The position numbers were made by a program, and so were the translations under genes. Under the pieces are notes generated by a model. The model made no database searches, was not told where the DNA came from, and saw only the letters and a list, made by a program, of their open reading frames with translations. 64,000 bases of DNA from Euphorbia lathyris (taxonomy: Eukaryota; Streptophyta; Magnoliopsida; Malpighiales; Euphorbiaceae), in the NCBI RefSeq assembly GCF_963576675.1, contig NC_088916.1, positions 15,104,501 through 15,168,500 on the forward strand, written 5' to 3'. Each line of letters starts with the position of its first letter. Within the stretch, counting starts at the first letter, position 1. Of the stretch, positions 44,522-57,500 are shown in pieces.

Positions 44522-47500
44522 TTGATCGGTGTTACTTGGTTAATTAGAGGAGATAACCAAGTCGTGATGGCAGACATGTCTACCTTGGTAAGCACTCTGG
44601 AAAACTCAATAATAATAATTATAGTACTTGGAGTACTCGTATGCAATTTTATCTGCCCGACCAAGATTTGTGGGAGACTGTTGGAGGAAACGAAACAGCG
44701 CCTCCGACGGAAGGTCAAGTGTGGTAAAGCTATGTATGCTTTATCAATTTCGATGGAGGACGATTTGCTGCAACGCATCAAGGATGCTAACAACCCCAAA
44801 GAAGCATGGGACACTCTTGCTGGATTATTTGCAAGAACGAACGATGCCAAGCTCCAACAACTCGAGAACGAGTTACTGTCAGTCTCGCAAAACGACATGA
44901 CGGTGAGTCAATACTTTACTAAAGTTAAAACTTTATGTAAAAAGATTTCAAAATTGGATCCTGAAAATAAAATTACTAAAACAAGAATGAGAAGAATAAT
45001 AGTCCATGAGTTGCGTCCCGAATTTAATGCGCTTGTTACGGCAACCCGTGGATGGGCTAAAGAGCCAAGTTTAAATGAATTAGGAAATACCTTGGCTAAT
45101 CAAGAGGCTCTAGACAAGAAAATGTCTAAAGTCTCAGTCAATGATGAAGATAAAGCTCTTTTTATCAATAAAAAGAGCAAGGATCCAAAAATGACGAGAT
45201 CGAGAAATGGTGAAAGATTCAAACAAGGATGGCAGAAAAGGCAACAAGGAGGGAGTTGGCAACAAGGAGGGAGTTGGCAACAAGGGGGAGCTCACCATAA
45301 CCACAAGCAAACACACGAGAAGACACATCGGCACAAGAACGACCAATGCTATAATTGTGGCAAAAGAGGCCACTATGCTCGAGTCTGCAGATACAAGAAA
45401 GTAGAAGGAAATGCTGCAACATCCACACATGCTCAAGATGAAAGAGAAGAAGTCTGGGACTTCGAGGCTTCATGTGCAATTACAGAGCCTGTGACATGTG
45501 ATACAATCATGCCCTCAAAAGAAGAAGCACATAATGAGTTAGCACTTACCGCTATAAGTAATAAATTTATCAATTATCATAATGATTGGATAGTGGACTC
45601 TAGATGCTCTAATCATATGACAGGAGATAAGGAAAAATTATCAAGCATGATAGAGTATAAAGGGGAGCGAGTTGTTGTCACCGCGAACAACTCAAAACTA
45701 CCAATCACACATGTTGGGAAGACGATGGTCGTGCCTCGATACAACTCTAAGGAAGTGCAATTGGAAAATGTATTCCATGTACCTAGGATGACAAAGAACT
45801 TGATATCAGTGTCACAGTTGACATCCTCAGGCAACTACGTGGTATTTGGTCCAAACGACGTGAAGATGTATTGAAGTTTGAGGCCAACAAGCACACCGCT
45901 TATGGAGGGAAGAAAACTTGAGTCTGTCTACGTAATGTCAGCACAAACAGCCTATGTAGACAAAGCCAGAAAGAATGAGACAGCCGATCTGTTGCATGCA
46001 CGCTTAGGACACGTGAGCTATCATAAGTTGAAGGTGATGATGAAGAAGTCGATGCTCAATGGACTTCCACAACTTGATGTTCGAGACGACATAGTATGTG
46101 CCGGATGCCAGTTCGGGAAAGCACACCAGTTGCCATATGAAGATTCTCAGTATCGAGCAAAGGAGCCGCTCGAGTTGGTGCACTCTGATGTATTTGGTCG
46201 TGTGAAGCAACCATCAGTTAGTGGTCATCAATATATGATAACTTTTATTGATGACTTCTTAAGGTACGTGTGGGTGTACTTTATGAAAAACAAATCAAAA
46301 GCATTTAGCAAGTTCCAAGAGTTCAAGGAGATGGTCGAGAAGGAACTTGATAGGAAGATCCAATGCCTTCGCACTGACAATGGAGGAGAGTATACTTCGC
46401 ACGAGTTCTCAAGATACTTAAAAGATTGCAAGATTCGACGACAGTTGACTTGTCCTAATACTCCACAACAAAATGGGGTAGCAGAAAGGAAAAATAGACA
46501 CCTTGCGGAGATATGCAGAAGTATGTTACATGCGAAGAACGTTCCACCTCGGTTCTGGGCAAAGTGTATGAAGACAGCTGCAAATGTTATCAACAAACTA
46601 CCACAAGCACCACTTGGATTCATTTCACCCTTCGAGAAGATATGGAAGATCAAACCCAATGTAAGTCACTTTCGAGTATTTGGTTGCGTATGTTATGTTT
46701 TCGTTCCTGATCATTTACGCAGAAAATTTGATAAGAAAGCTATAAGATGCATCTTCGTGGGTTATGATAATCAAAGAAAGGGGTGGAAGTGTTGTGACCC
46801 AACAACAAGAAGGTGTTATACGTCAAGAAATGTGGTGTTTGACGAAGCTTCATCCTGGTGGTCCCCTCATGAAGTTGTATTACCCGATTCAAAAGAAATC
46901 GAAGAGAAATTACAGGAAAGACTTGAAAGGGACGAGGCAGCTGAAGAAATCATTCCAGAAGTGGAACCGGTAGAAGAAAACCTCGGGAGCAAATCACCTG
47001 AAAAGGCTCAATCTCCATGGCGTACAGGAGTACATCAAACACCTGAAGAAGAACGACCAAGTCAACTCGAGGAGATCGTTAATGATGATAAATCAACAGA
47101 AGAACAACAATCACCGGTGCGAAGGTCAACAAGAAAAAGGAGACCAAATCCTAAGTATGCTAATGCAGCAGTGATTGAAAAATCAATTAAGGAGCCTGAG
47201 ACGTACGAAGAAGCATCCTCAATTAAGGAGTGGAGAAAGGCTATGCAAGAAGAAATAGATGCCTTAAAGCAGAACGAGACTTGGGATTTAGTTCCCAAAC
47301 CCAAAGATGTGAAGCCTATTTCCTGCAAATGGGTTTATAAAGTAAAGCAGTGCCCTAATGGATCAGTCGAAAGATACAAAGCTCGCTTGGTGGCTCGAGG
47401 ATTCTCACAGAAGTATGGTCTAGACTATGACGAGACATTTAGTCCAGTTGCAAAGATCACCACAGTACGAGTTCTACTAGCACTTGCAGCTAGTAAAGAT

Positions 47501-48754
47501 TGGAAGCTTTGGCAGATGGATGTGAAGAATGCTTTCTTACATGGAGAATTGGATCAAGAAATTTACATGGATCAACCTCAGGGGTTCGAGAGCAAGGCTC
47601 AACCAAACTATGTATGCAAGCTGAAGAAAGCACTGCATGGATTAAAGCAAGCACCAAGAGCATGGTATGGGAAAATAGCGGTGTTCCTGATTCAAAGTGG
47701 CTACATGATGGCACCAATTGATTCGAGTTTGTTCATGAAGGTCCAAGGTGAGAAGTTGGCTATAGTATTAGTTTATGTTGATGGTCTGATCATTACAGGT
47801 GATGATGTTGCTGAGATCAATCAAGTTAGAGCCAACCTATCGGTACGATTTCAAATGAAATCACTGGGAGAGTTAAATCATTTCCTTGGTCTTGAAGTTG
47901 AGCGCACGAATGAAGGACTTTTCTTGTGTAACCACAAGTATGCAAAGGATCTTTTGGAGAAGTTTGGGATGCTCGAATGCAAGCCTATTACAACTCCAGT
48001 AGAAATACATGTAAAGTTATGTTCCGCCGAAGGAAAGGACTTGGAGGATGCTACCATGTACAGACAACTAGTTGGAAGCCTGATCTATCTTACTCTGATG
48101 AGGCCAGACATTTTATATGCAGTAAGTATGGTAAGCAGGTTTATGCAGAATCCGAAGAAGCCTCATTTAGAAGCTATCCGGAGAATTCTTCGATATGTTC
48201 GAGGTACTATAGACTATGGTATCCTATACAAGAAAGGAGGAAAGAGTGAGGTACGTGGATACTGTCATGCTGATTATGCTGGAGATCACGACACAAGGCG
48301 TTCAACTACAGGTTATGTGTTTAGTCTCGAATCAAGACCTATATCGTGGTGCAGCAAAAGACAACCTACGGTGTCACTATCGAGTACTGAAGCAGAGTAC
48401 AGGACAGCAGCAACAGCAGCTAAAGAATGCACCTGGCTTATGCAACTTATGAAAGATCTTCATCAGCTAGTAGATTACTCGGTACAGTTTTACTGCGACA
48501 ATCAGTCAGTGATACACTTGACTGAAAATCCAATATTCCACGCGAGAACTAAACATGTGGAGGTGCATTATCACTTCATAAGAGAGAAGGTCTTACGTGG
48601 AGACATCAAGATGCATTATGTGAAGACCAATGATCAAATTGCCGACATATTTACGAAAGGATTGAACGGTGCAAAATTTGAACAGTTCAGAAAGCAACTT
48701 GGAATGACAAGCAAGTACGAGCTACTAAAAGTCGGTGCTGAGAGGGAGTATTAA
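44522..48754 (+). pseudogene. copia 1 gag-pol polyprotein, single frame with one stop
   Basis: One frame of about 1410 codons broken only by TGA at 45872-45874. Order: gag (UBN2-type, KEAWDTLAGLF; zinc knuckle CYNCGKRGHYARVC), protease (DSRCSNHM at 45596, where DSGCSNHM is usual), GAG-pre-integrase (LLHARLGHVSYHKL), integrase (HSDVFG, RTDNGGEY, PQQNGVAERKN: the DDE residues), reverse transcriptase (KNAFLHGELDQEIYM; catalytic box YVDG at 47774-47785 instead of YVDD) and RNase H (CHADYAGD, SSTEAEY, ADIFTKGL). The gag start is probably the ATG at 44567. About 44600-44716 appears shifted out of frame by compensating indels. Protease and RT active-site changes plus the stop make it defective. Confidence 0.92.
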
Positions 48755-49120
48755 AAATAAAATAAAAATCATCACCGACTTAGAAGACATGTCTAGAATC
48801 TTTTGGAATTTTCAACAATTATTGATTGATATTTTGGCCTTCACCGACCAAAATTGTGTGGTTGAAAATCAACCAAGCCTAGTATAAATAGATGATATGT
48901 AGGAGAGAATTGAGTGTGAAAAAATAGTGCAAAATAAATGAATTGTTGAGTGTGGTGAGATTCAGAAAAAGAGAGTGTAAAAGATATAATTAAATGTGTG
49001 TCCCAAATAAATTATAAGGTGATGGTGTAAGAGTTGTCAATATTTTTGTTTTATTATAGAAACTTTCAGCTATATTTCAACGAAATAATTCTCGTTGAAT
49101 TTAGTCCTCAAATATTAACA
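48749..49120 (+). repeat. 3' LTR of copia 1
   Basis: 372 bp, preceded by the purine tract GAGAGGGAG. The gag-pol stop codon (48752-48754) lies just inside it. Confidence 0.92.
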
Positions 49121-49125
49121 GATAA

Positions 49126-49665
49126 AATGAATTGGAGTTCTTTGGAATTATGCCAGAAGATTTGATTAGGTGAGTAGTTTCCAATATCCATAGATTTAAG
49201 TATGAAAATGAAGTGTTTAGCACTTTTTATCCCAACAAAAAGAAAAAACCATTATGAATTCAAAATCAGCTATTGATGATGAGTAAATGTGCAGTTATTG
49301 ATAAAAATCCTAGGAAGTAAATATATTTATATTTATTTATAATAACTGATAATAGCACCTACAATTAAGGGTTTTGTTGTTGCTTGACATATTGAATATA
49401 AGATTATAAGTGTTTGACATAAAAAGAAATATTTTCATCACTTTGAGATATGTATAAATTTTATCAGGGTTTGTGATATTCATGTAACTATCCCTTCATT
49501 TTATTATGTAAATTTTAAGCATAATTGGATTAATAAAGGCCCATTATACTTATTCTGAAACTAAATGGGTTAACAAAGGGCCCATTACTTATCATATACT
49601 TCATTCCATTTTTGGCCCATCATCTGTTATGAGTTTCGCTCATTTCATTCAACACGAGTGGGATA
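49126..49665. other. Intergenic, no gene seen
   Basis: AT-rich flank following the copia 1 TSD. Contains duplicated short phrases such as AAAGGCCCATTA and AAAGGGCCCATTAC (near 49536 and 49575). No open frame of interest. Confidence 0.55.
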
Positions 49666-49669
49666 AATT

Positions 49670-50020
49670 CAAGCGAAAATTATACAGAAATTTATCTTTT
49701 AAAAACTATTTACAATTAGTTTGATATAATTCAAATGATTTGATATATATATCAAATCATTTGAATTATATTACACTGTTTGGCTTTTTGTGGGTGCAAA
49801 CATAAACTAATAAAGTCACTATTTTTAATCTATTTTAAAAAATAGAGTTTATAAATTAAAAAATATGATTTATGAATTGGAATTTATAATTTTTAAATTG
49901 AGATGTAAAATCATAATATATAGAAAATAATGACACATTAAGAATTAAATTTAGTGATATGACTTAGTTGTAATTTCATATTTAATTATAATATTCATCT
50001 ATTTGACCCTAAATTCAATT
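49670..50020. repeat. Inverted relative of the 43006-43303 MITE
   Basis: The reverse complement aligns with 43006-43303 at both ends (AATTACAACTAAGTCATATC, CTATATATTATGATTTT, AAATTTCTGT.TAATTTT). Its centre includes the perfect palindrome at 49724-49771. Confidence 0.7.
49724..49771. repeat. 48-bp perfect palindrome
   Basis: Arms begin ATATAATTCAAATGATTTGA and mirror exactly about the 49747/49748 axis with no spacer. Not present in the related MITE at 43006. Confidence 0.9.
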
Positions 50021-50133
50021 CACTACCAGATCAAAGGTCAACACGATTGCGATGATTCATATAGGGGTGTCTCTGCCACGACAAATTTTGTACTCTTTTT
50101 TCACATCTAAATTTAATATTATTTTAAAAATAA

Positions 50134-51003
50134 GGGTTAATTATAAAAAAGTATCTTGTGGTTTGGCCGCTTTGCGATGTGGTACTTGTAGTATTTTTTT
50201 TCTTTTTGCAAACACAATCTTGTGGTTGTCACCGTTAACAAAATCAAGGAAACAACTAAAATACTATTAAATTGCTGACATGGTATTGGGGTATTCTGGG
50301 AAATTAAATTTTTTATTTTTTTCTTTCTCTCTCTCTCTCCTCCCTTCTTCTTCTATATCGATTTCTTCTTCTTCTCCTCCTCCTCTCTATTTTCTTTTTT
50401 TAAATCCTAAAATTTACAGAATTATGGAAATTCCATAATTCTGGAATTTTTAGAATTTTGAAATTTTCAGAATTAAAATCCAGAATTTAAAAAAAAGGAA
50501 GAAGAAGAAACGGGAAAGAAGAAGAAGAAGAAATGGGGAAGAAGAAGAGAAGAAAGGAAGAAGAATAAGAGAAAGAAAGAAGAAGATGATGACGAAGAAG
50601 GAGAAGTGAGCATGTTGAAATCGATAAAGAAGAAGAAGATGAAGAAGGAGAAGTGGGCATGGTGATATCGATAAAGAAGAAGGGAGAAGAAGAAGAAGAA
50701 AAGAAAAAGAAAAGAAAGGAGAAGAAATGAAAAGAAGAAAAGAAAGAAGAAGTGAGAAAGAAAAAAAATGAAGAAGAAAAAGAAGAAGAAAGAAGGAGGA
50801 GAGAGAGAGAAAAGTCAACCAAAAAGTAAAAAAAATGTAAAAAATATTTGTTTCCGAAATTGCTCTATGATTTAACAGTCAATCTCTCGGTTTTTTTTAT
50901 TTTATTAACGGTGACATTCACAAGGTTGTGTTTGAAAAAAAAAATACTACAGGTACCACATCGCAAATCGGCCAAACCACATGTTACTTTTTTATAATTA
51001 ACC
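50134..51003. mobile_element. Mutator-type MITE, 870 bp, TSD TAAAAATAA
   Basis: Ends GGGTTAATTATAAAAAAGTA, mirrored at the right; perfect 9-bp duplication at 50125-50133 and 51004-51012. Further in, both arms carry GTGGTTTGGCC, GCGATGTGGTAC and GTCACCGTTAA. Then comes a pyrimidine arm (50318-50400), a palindromic hinge (50420-50440, ATGGAAATTCCAT) and a GAAGAAG purine arm (50490-50815). Open frames here are low complexity. Confidence 0.9.
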
Positions 51004-51012
51004 CTAAAAATA

Positions 51013-51282
51013 ATAAATACGAAATAGTAAAATGAGTATATTAATAAGAATAATTCAAACAATATAGGTATAACAATCAAAATCAAATAATTATAACTAA
51101 CCAATTTTGGATGGAAAACTAACTGATTTGTTGTTTTTTTTTTTTTTTTTTTGCAACATACACAATTTTTGACCTAATACACTATTTAAATTTTAGAGTA
51201 AATAATTATAAAGTCCCTATATTTTTACCTAATACACTACTTAATTTCTCTGTTTTTATAAATAATTCTATAATCCCCAAGT
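51013..51282. other. Spacer between MITEs, no gene seen
   Basis: AT-rich, with a T run at 51134-51153 and the duplicated phrase ACCTAATACACTA (near 51172 and 51226). Confidence 0.55.
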
Positions 51283-51291
51283 TTTTATTTT

Positions 51292-52116
51292 GGGATAAGT
51301 ACAAAAAAATGACCGTGGTTTACACTTTTTACAAACGCGAACCTATGGGTTTTTTTTTACAAAAAGAGGTCCGTGCGTGCTAAATGCCGTTAGCAAACAA
51401 AGGCAAAATTAACTAACGGTGTTAAAATTCAAAGAGAAAAAAGTTAATTTGGTCCTTATATTTATTTATTTTATAAATTAATCCCCCTAATTATCTAATT
51501 ATCACAAATAAATCCCAAAATCAAAAATAAAAATAAAAAATACCATATTCTCCATCTCTTTTTAATTTCTTTTTCTTCTTTTTCTTCTTCTTCTTCTTCT
51601 TCTTCTTCTTCTTCTTCTTCTTTTTTTTTTTTTAATACGTTCACGTTTGGTCCAGACGTTCACGTATGGAAATTCCAGACGTTCTTCAACGTCTGGAAAT
51701 TCCAGACGTTGAAGTACGGGAATTTCAAAAAAAATTTAAAAAAAAGAAGAAGAAAGGAGAAGAGATGAGGAGGAAGAAGGAGAAGAAGAAGAGAGGAGAG
51801 AGAGAAGAGAGAGAAGAGAGAGAAAGAATAAGGAAAATAAAAAATTAAAAAGACATGGAGAAGATGAAATTTTTTATTTTTATTTTTGATTTTGAGGTTT
51901 ATTTGTGATAATTAGATAATTAAGGAGGTTAATTTATAAAATAAATAAATATAAGGATCAAATTAACTCTTTTCTCTTTGAATTTTAACATCGTTAGTCA
52001 ATTTTTCCTCTGTTTGCTAACGGCGTTTAGCACGGACATCTTTTTATAAAAAAAAACCACAGGTTCGCGTTTGTAAAAAATGTAAACCACATGCATTTTT
52101 TTTTTGTACTTATCCC
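51292..52116. mobile_element. Mutator-type MITE, 825 bp, near-perfect 9-bp TSD
   Basis: Ends GGGATAAGTACAAAAAAATG, mirrored at the right; flanks TTTTATTTT and TTTTGTTTT (8 of 9). Terminal sequence related to the element at 30644. A TTC-rich arm (51565-51630), hinge palindrome AACGTCTGGAAATTCCAGACGTT-type (51688-51710) and purine arm (51735-51840) repeat the plan of the 50134 element. Confidence 0.87.
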
Positions 52117-52322
52117 TTTTGTTTTTTTCAACTCTTTAGTCTTTATGGTTGAGTCAATGGTCAAACTTTCTAAATAAATTTTAAAATACCAAAATTACCA
52201 TTTACTCTATGTTTTAATAATAAAACATCTATTTTTCCTATTTTATATTTTTTCTCTTTTACTTTTATAATCACAATATCAATATCTCCAATACAAAGTA
52301 ATTGATTTATTAATTTTTTATA

Positions 52323-52836
52323 GAGTAAATTTCAAATAAAAACCATGTGGTTTCACTAATTTTCAGATAAAGAACTGCGGTTTACTTTTTATCAAAACGA
52401 GGATTGAGGTTTCACACTTTTAATAAAACGAGGACCTTTTGAATTAATGCTATTAAAACCATCTTTAACGATCTGAAAATGAAAATTTTCCAGAATTAAA
52501 GTTGTTCAATATCATATTTGTTATGGAACTACATTTTCGATTTTCGAAAATCATCTTTTTTGGAACTTTCTCTCTCTAAACATTAACTTTCTCTTTCTTT
52601 ACCAAACATTATCTAAATAATCTCAAAATAAAAAAGTTGAAGAATTAAAGTTGTTTAGAATATTAGTAGTTCTTAATGTCATTTTTGAAGTCGTCAAAGG
52701 TGATTTTAATAGTATCAATCGAAAAAGTCTGTATTTTGAAAAGTTGAAAACTTCAGTCCTTGCTTTCAAAAAAAGTAAATAACAGTCTCTTATCTGAAAA
52801 TTAGTGAAACCACATGGGTTTATTTCAAATTTACCA
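52323..52836. mobile_element. MITE, 514 bp, TSD TTTTTTATA
   Basis: Imperfect inverted ends (GAGTAAATTTCAAATAAA against TGGTAAATTTGAAATAAA), both followed by CCATGTGGTTTCACTAAT-type sequence. The 9-bp repeat TTTTTTATA at 52314-52322 and 52837-52845 is exact but low complexity. Confidence 0.78.
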
Positions 52837-53454
52837 TTTTTTATATAATTGTAGAACTTTAATTTAATAACGTAAAATTTTATTGACTAAAAAAATGAAT
52901 GAAAATATTTAAAAAATTATCAAAATAGGAGTAAAACTAAAATTGCAAAAAGTAATTTTTTACATCTCTAAGTTAATTACAAAAAAGTACTGTGGTTTGG
53001 CCGATTTGCGATGTGGTACATGTGGTATTTTTTTTTTTTTTTGCAAACACAACATTGTGGTTGTCACCGTTAACAAAATCAAGGAAACGGTAGATTGACT
53101 GTTAAATCATAGGGCAATTTCGGAAACAAATATTTTTGACCTTTTTTTTGACTTTTTGGTTGACTTCTCTCTCTCTCTCCTCCTTCTTTCTTCTTCTTCT
53201 TTTCCTCCTCTCTAACGATTTTGTTTCTTTCTCACTTCTTCTTTCTTTTTTTATTTTCATTTCTTCTTATTCTTATTCTTCTTCTTCTTCTCTCTTCTTC
53301 TTTATCGATTTCACCATGCCCACTTCTCCTTCTTCATATTCTTCTTCCTTTCTCTTATTCTTCTTCCTTTCTTCTCCTCTTCTTCTCCTTCTTCTTCTTC
53401 CCCGTTTCTTCTTCTTCCTTTTTTTCTTTTTTCTTTTTTAATTCTTGATTTTTA

Positions 53455-53722
53455 TGTTGAGAATTGATTTGATTTGATTCAAACTGACTTGGTCCTTTTA
53501 TCAGTTGTTATCTGAGATTTGTTTTTCCTTGATTTATTGAATTATAGTGCTGTTAGAATATCTTAGTTAGTTGAATATTTTTAGCTAATTAGTTTCTTTG
53601 TAAGCTCTATATATGAGCACATATTTCTCCTTTTTAATTACTGCTAATAAAGTTCAACAGTTTCTCATAATCCTCTCAATTTCCTTTATCATCTCTTTTG
53701 TGTCTATCTGCAATTTCTATCA
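53455..53722 (+). repeat. 5' LTR of copia 2
   Basis: 268 bp, TATA-like CTATATATGAG near 53608. Confidence 0.9.
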
Positions 53723-53725
53723 AAT

Positions 53726-53738
53726 TGGTATCAGAGCC
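53726..53738 (+). promoter_or_regulatory. tRNA-Met primer binding site, copia 2
   Basis: TGGTATCAGAGCC three bases after the 5' LTR. Confidence 0.9.
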
Positions 53739-54545
53739 ATGTCAGTTTTTTTACTGGGCGTGCTAATGGCAAAGAACATTGTCCTTAATATCTCTCAACC
53801 AGCAATTCCTGTTTTCAAAAGGGACTGTTATGAATTCTGGAGCATCAAAATGAAAACTCTGTTCAAGTCCCAAGATTTGTGGGATTTAGTAGAAAATAGC
53901 TACCCAGATCCAGATGATGAGGTGAAATTAAAGGAGAACAAAAAGAAGGATGCAAAAGCTTTGTTCTTTATTCAGCAGGTTGTTCATGAATCAATCTTCA
54001 CAAAGATTTCAGCAGCAAACACTGTTAAGGAGGCATGGATGTCACTACAGATAGCCTTCCAAGGCTCCTCGAAGATAATCACGGTGAAACTCCAGTCTAT
54101 TCGTCGTGATTTTGAAACCTTACAAATGAGAAGTGGAGAATCAGTACAAGATTATCTTACAAGAGTATATGCTATTGTCAATCAAATGAGATCATATGGA
54201 GAAGAGATCAAAGATCAAATAGTTGTTGCTAAGGTATTGAGAAGTTTGAATCCGAAATTTGATCACGTTGTCACAGATATAGAGGAGTCCAAAGACTTGG
54301 AAACCTACTCATTTGATGAGCTAATGGGATCCTTGCAATCTCATGAAGTAAGATAAAAAATAGTATGAACCAGAAGAAAAAAGCCTTTCATGTGAAAGGG
54401 GAGATGTCCAGTAGAGGACGTGGCGGAGCAGGCTATCGTGGAAGAGGAGATCGTGGTAGAGGACGTGAAAGATACAAAAGTAATGTCCAATGTTACGATT
54501 GTCATCAATATGGGCATATACAAGCAGAATGTTGGCAATGACAGA
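53739..54545 (+). pseudogene. copia 2 gag
   Basis: UBN2-type gag, open from about 53739 to 54356 (YEFWSIKMKTLFKSQDLWDL, KEAWMSLQIAFQG, VQDYLTRVYAIVNQMRSYGE). It stops at 54354-54356, just before the basic linker and the zinc knuckle CYDCHQYGHIQAEC (54493-54535), and a second stop follows at about 54539. It would have formed the particle. Confidence 0.87.
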
Positions 54546-57500
54546 GAGAAAGACAAGCAAACTATGCTGTTCATGAAGAAGATGAAGAAGAGGCCAAGTT
54601 GTTCATAGCCTATCATGATAATGCAAAAATCATGAGTGACATTTAGTGCTTGGATAGCGGCTGTTCCAATCATATGACAAATGACAGGTCCTTATTCAAG
54701 GAGTTTGATGATTCTTACAAGTTGAAGGTGAGAATCAGTGATAATAAGCAGATGCAGGTCGAAGGCAAATGCATTGTGACAGTAAATAACGGGCACGGTA
54801 ACATCAAACTGCTATATGGTGTTTATTTTATTCCTTCATTGTCACATAATCTGCTGAGTGTTGGGCAGTTAATGGGGAGTGGTTATTCTCTTTTATTTGA
54901 TGATGATTTATGTGTGACTAGAGAAAAAACATCAGGTCGTGTTATAGCTAATGTTTCTATGACTAGAAACAAAATGTTTCCTCTTGAAATTTCTACTGTA
55001 GAGAGTCATGCTCTCGTTGCCAAAAAACAAGATGAATCCACTCTATGGCACTTGAGATATGGGCATTTGCATGTTCAAGGTCTGAAATTATTGAGAGAAA
55101 AAGAAATGGTGAGTGGGCTGCCTCATATAAATTTAATTGAGTTATGTGAGGGGTGTATTTATGGAAAGCAAAACAAACGTCCTTTTCCTGTAGGCAAGTC
55201 ATGGAGCGCATCTAAAACACTTGAATTGGTGCATGCTGATTTATGTGGTCCAATGAGAACTGCATCATTTAGTGGCAGTCATTATTTTCTTTTTTTTACT
55301 GATGATTACAACAGTATGAGATGGGTGTTCTTTCAAGAACTCAAATCAGAAACGTTTGGCAATTTCAAAAAGTTTAAAGCCTATGTTGAGAAGCAAAGTG
55401 GCAAACTAATTAAGGCTCTTCGAACTGACAGAGGTGGTGAGTTTTTATCCAAAGAATTCTCTGTATTTTGTGAAGAAAATGGTATTCACAGGGAATTGAC
55501 GACACCCTATACACCACAGCCAAATGGTGTTGCCGAGCGCAAGAATCGCACTGTTGTAGAAATGGTGAGAAGCATGATATCAGCCCAAGGTCTTTCAGAT
55601 AATTTTTAGGCAGAAGTAGTTGCAACATCAGTTTATCTTCTGAATTTATCTCCAACAAAAGCAGTCATGAATTAGACCCCGTATGAAGCTTGGAGAGGAA
55701 GAAGACCTTCGGTAAGCCACTTACGTATATTCAGTTGTATTGCCTATGCTTTAATTGACTCTCACAATCGTAGCAAGCTTGATGATAAATCAACTAAATG
55801 TATTTTTGTTGGCTATTGTAAACAATCTAAAGCATATAGGCTATATAACCCGGTTAGTGGCAAAGTCATTATTAGCAGGAGTGTAATTTTTGATGAGTAT
55901 GCAAGATGGGTGTGGAAAGAAGAAGCAGCAGATGGTTTTGAGATTGCTGTTACAATAGAAAATGCAGCTCCAAAGAACACTCCTAATTCAGTCAGTTCTA
56001 CATCAACAACTTCCATATCCTCTAGCTCTAGCACTAACAACCTATCAGATGGTTCAGTCGGATCAACTTCAACAATATCTAGACCATCTAGCTCTAGTGA
56101 AAACACCTCATCAGATGATGAAACTCCCCCACAAAAGTTCAGATCAGTAGCTGACATCTATGAGGCTTCACATGCCTTACTTGTTATTGATCCTAACAAT
56201 TTCGAAGAGGCTGTAGGCAAAGAGGAATGGTGGAAGGTCATGAATGAAGAAATGGAGGCAATAAAGAAAAATGAAACATGGGAATTAGTGGAACTGCTAG
56301 AAGGAAAAAATGTCATTGGAGTCAAATGGGTATTTAGAACTAAGTACAATTCAGATGGAGAAATTCAGAAGCACAAAGCACGACTTATGGCCAAGGGGTA
56401 GTCACAACAACAAGGTATCGACTATGATGATACCTTCTCTCCTGTAGCACACTTTGAAACTGTGAGAATTCTTTTAGCCTTGGCTGCACAATTTAGATTG
56501 TCTGTTTATCAATTTGATGTTAAATCTTCCTTCTTAAATGGTGAGCTAAAAGAAGAAGTTTATGTTATCCAACCGGAAGGTTTTGTTGTTTATGGTCAAG
56601 AAGAAAAAGTGTAAAGGTTGAGGAAAGCTCTTTATGGCTTAAAGCAAGCCCCAATTGGTACAGCAAGATCGATTCGTACTTTTAAGAGAGTGGCTTTGAA
56701 AGAAGCCAAAATGAGCCCACACTCTATTTGAAGAAATCTGGTAACAACTTTCTCAATGTCTGCTTATATGTCGATGATATCATTTATTTGGGTTCTTCTT
56801 CATCCATTGTTGAAGAATTTAAAGTATCTATGTGGGAAAATTTTGAGATGTCAGATTTGGGTGAGCTGCACTATTTTCTTGGTTTGGAAGTGAAACAAGC
56901 TGCTGATGGAATATTTGTGTTTCAAAATAAATATGCTACTAACTTTCTTAAGAGGTTTAACATGCTCACTTGCAAAGTTACAGCTACACCAATGAATTTG
57001 AATGAAAAATTGCAGCTTAAAGATGGGACTGAATCAACTGATGAAGCATATTTCAGGAGTTTAGTGGGAGGTCTGATATACTTAACTCATACCCGACCAG
57101 ACATTGGCTATTCGGTAGGGGTTGTCTCGAGGTTTATGCATTCTCCCTCAAGGCATCATATTGGAGCAGCGAAAAGAATCTTGCGCTATATTGCTGGAAC
57201 AATTAAGTATGGTTTATGGTATAGTCCTATTGTCAATTTCAAGCTGATTGGATTCACTGACAGTGATTGGGCCGGGTGTATGGATGATCGGAAGAGCATG
57301 TTAGGATACACTTTCAATCTTGGTTCAGCTGCAATCTCTTGGAGCTCAAAAAAGCAAGCAACAACAGCTTTATCATCATCAAAAGGTGAATATGTTGCTG
57401 CAACTTCAGCTGCGTGTCAAGCGGCATGGATGCGAAGAGTACTTGAGGAACTTGGTCATGAACAAAGAGAAGCAACGCAGATTTTTTGTGATAATAAAGC

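Larger units (their letters stand above)
44001..49120 (+). mobile_element. Ty1/copia retrotransposon 1, nearly intact, TSD GATAA
   Basis: LTRs 44001-44370 and 48749-49120, flanked by a perfect 5-bp duplication GATAA (43996-44000 and 49121-49125). Primer site TGGTATCAGAG (44373-44383, initiator tRNA-Met). The gag-pol frame fills 44522-48754. LTR ends read TATTAA...TTAACA, so both 5' ends carry TA where TG is usual. The LTRs differ at about a dozen sites (roughly 3%), indicating moderate age. Confidence 0.95.

Noticed and set aside
50450..50822. Serine/phenylalanine-rich frames on the minus strand and similar ones at 53136-53448
   Set aside because: They read pyrimidine-rich MITE arms (TTC/CTT repeats) and have no domain.
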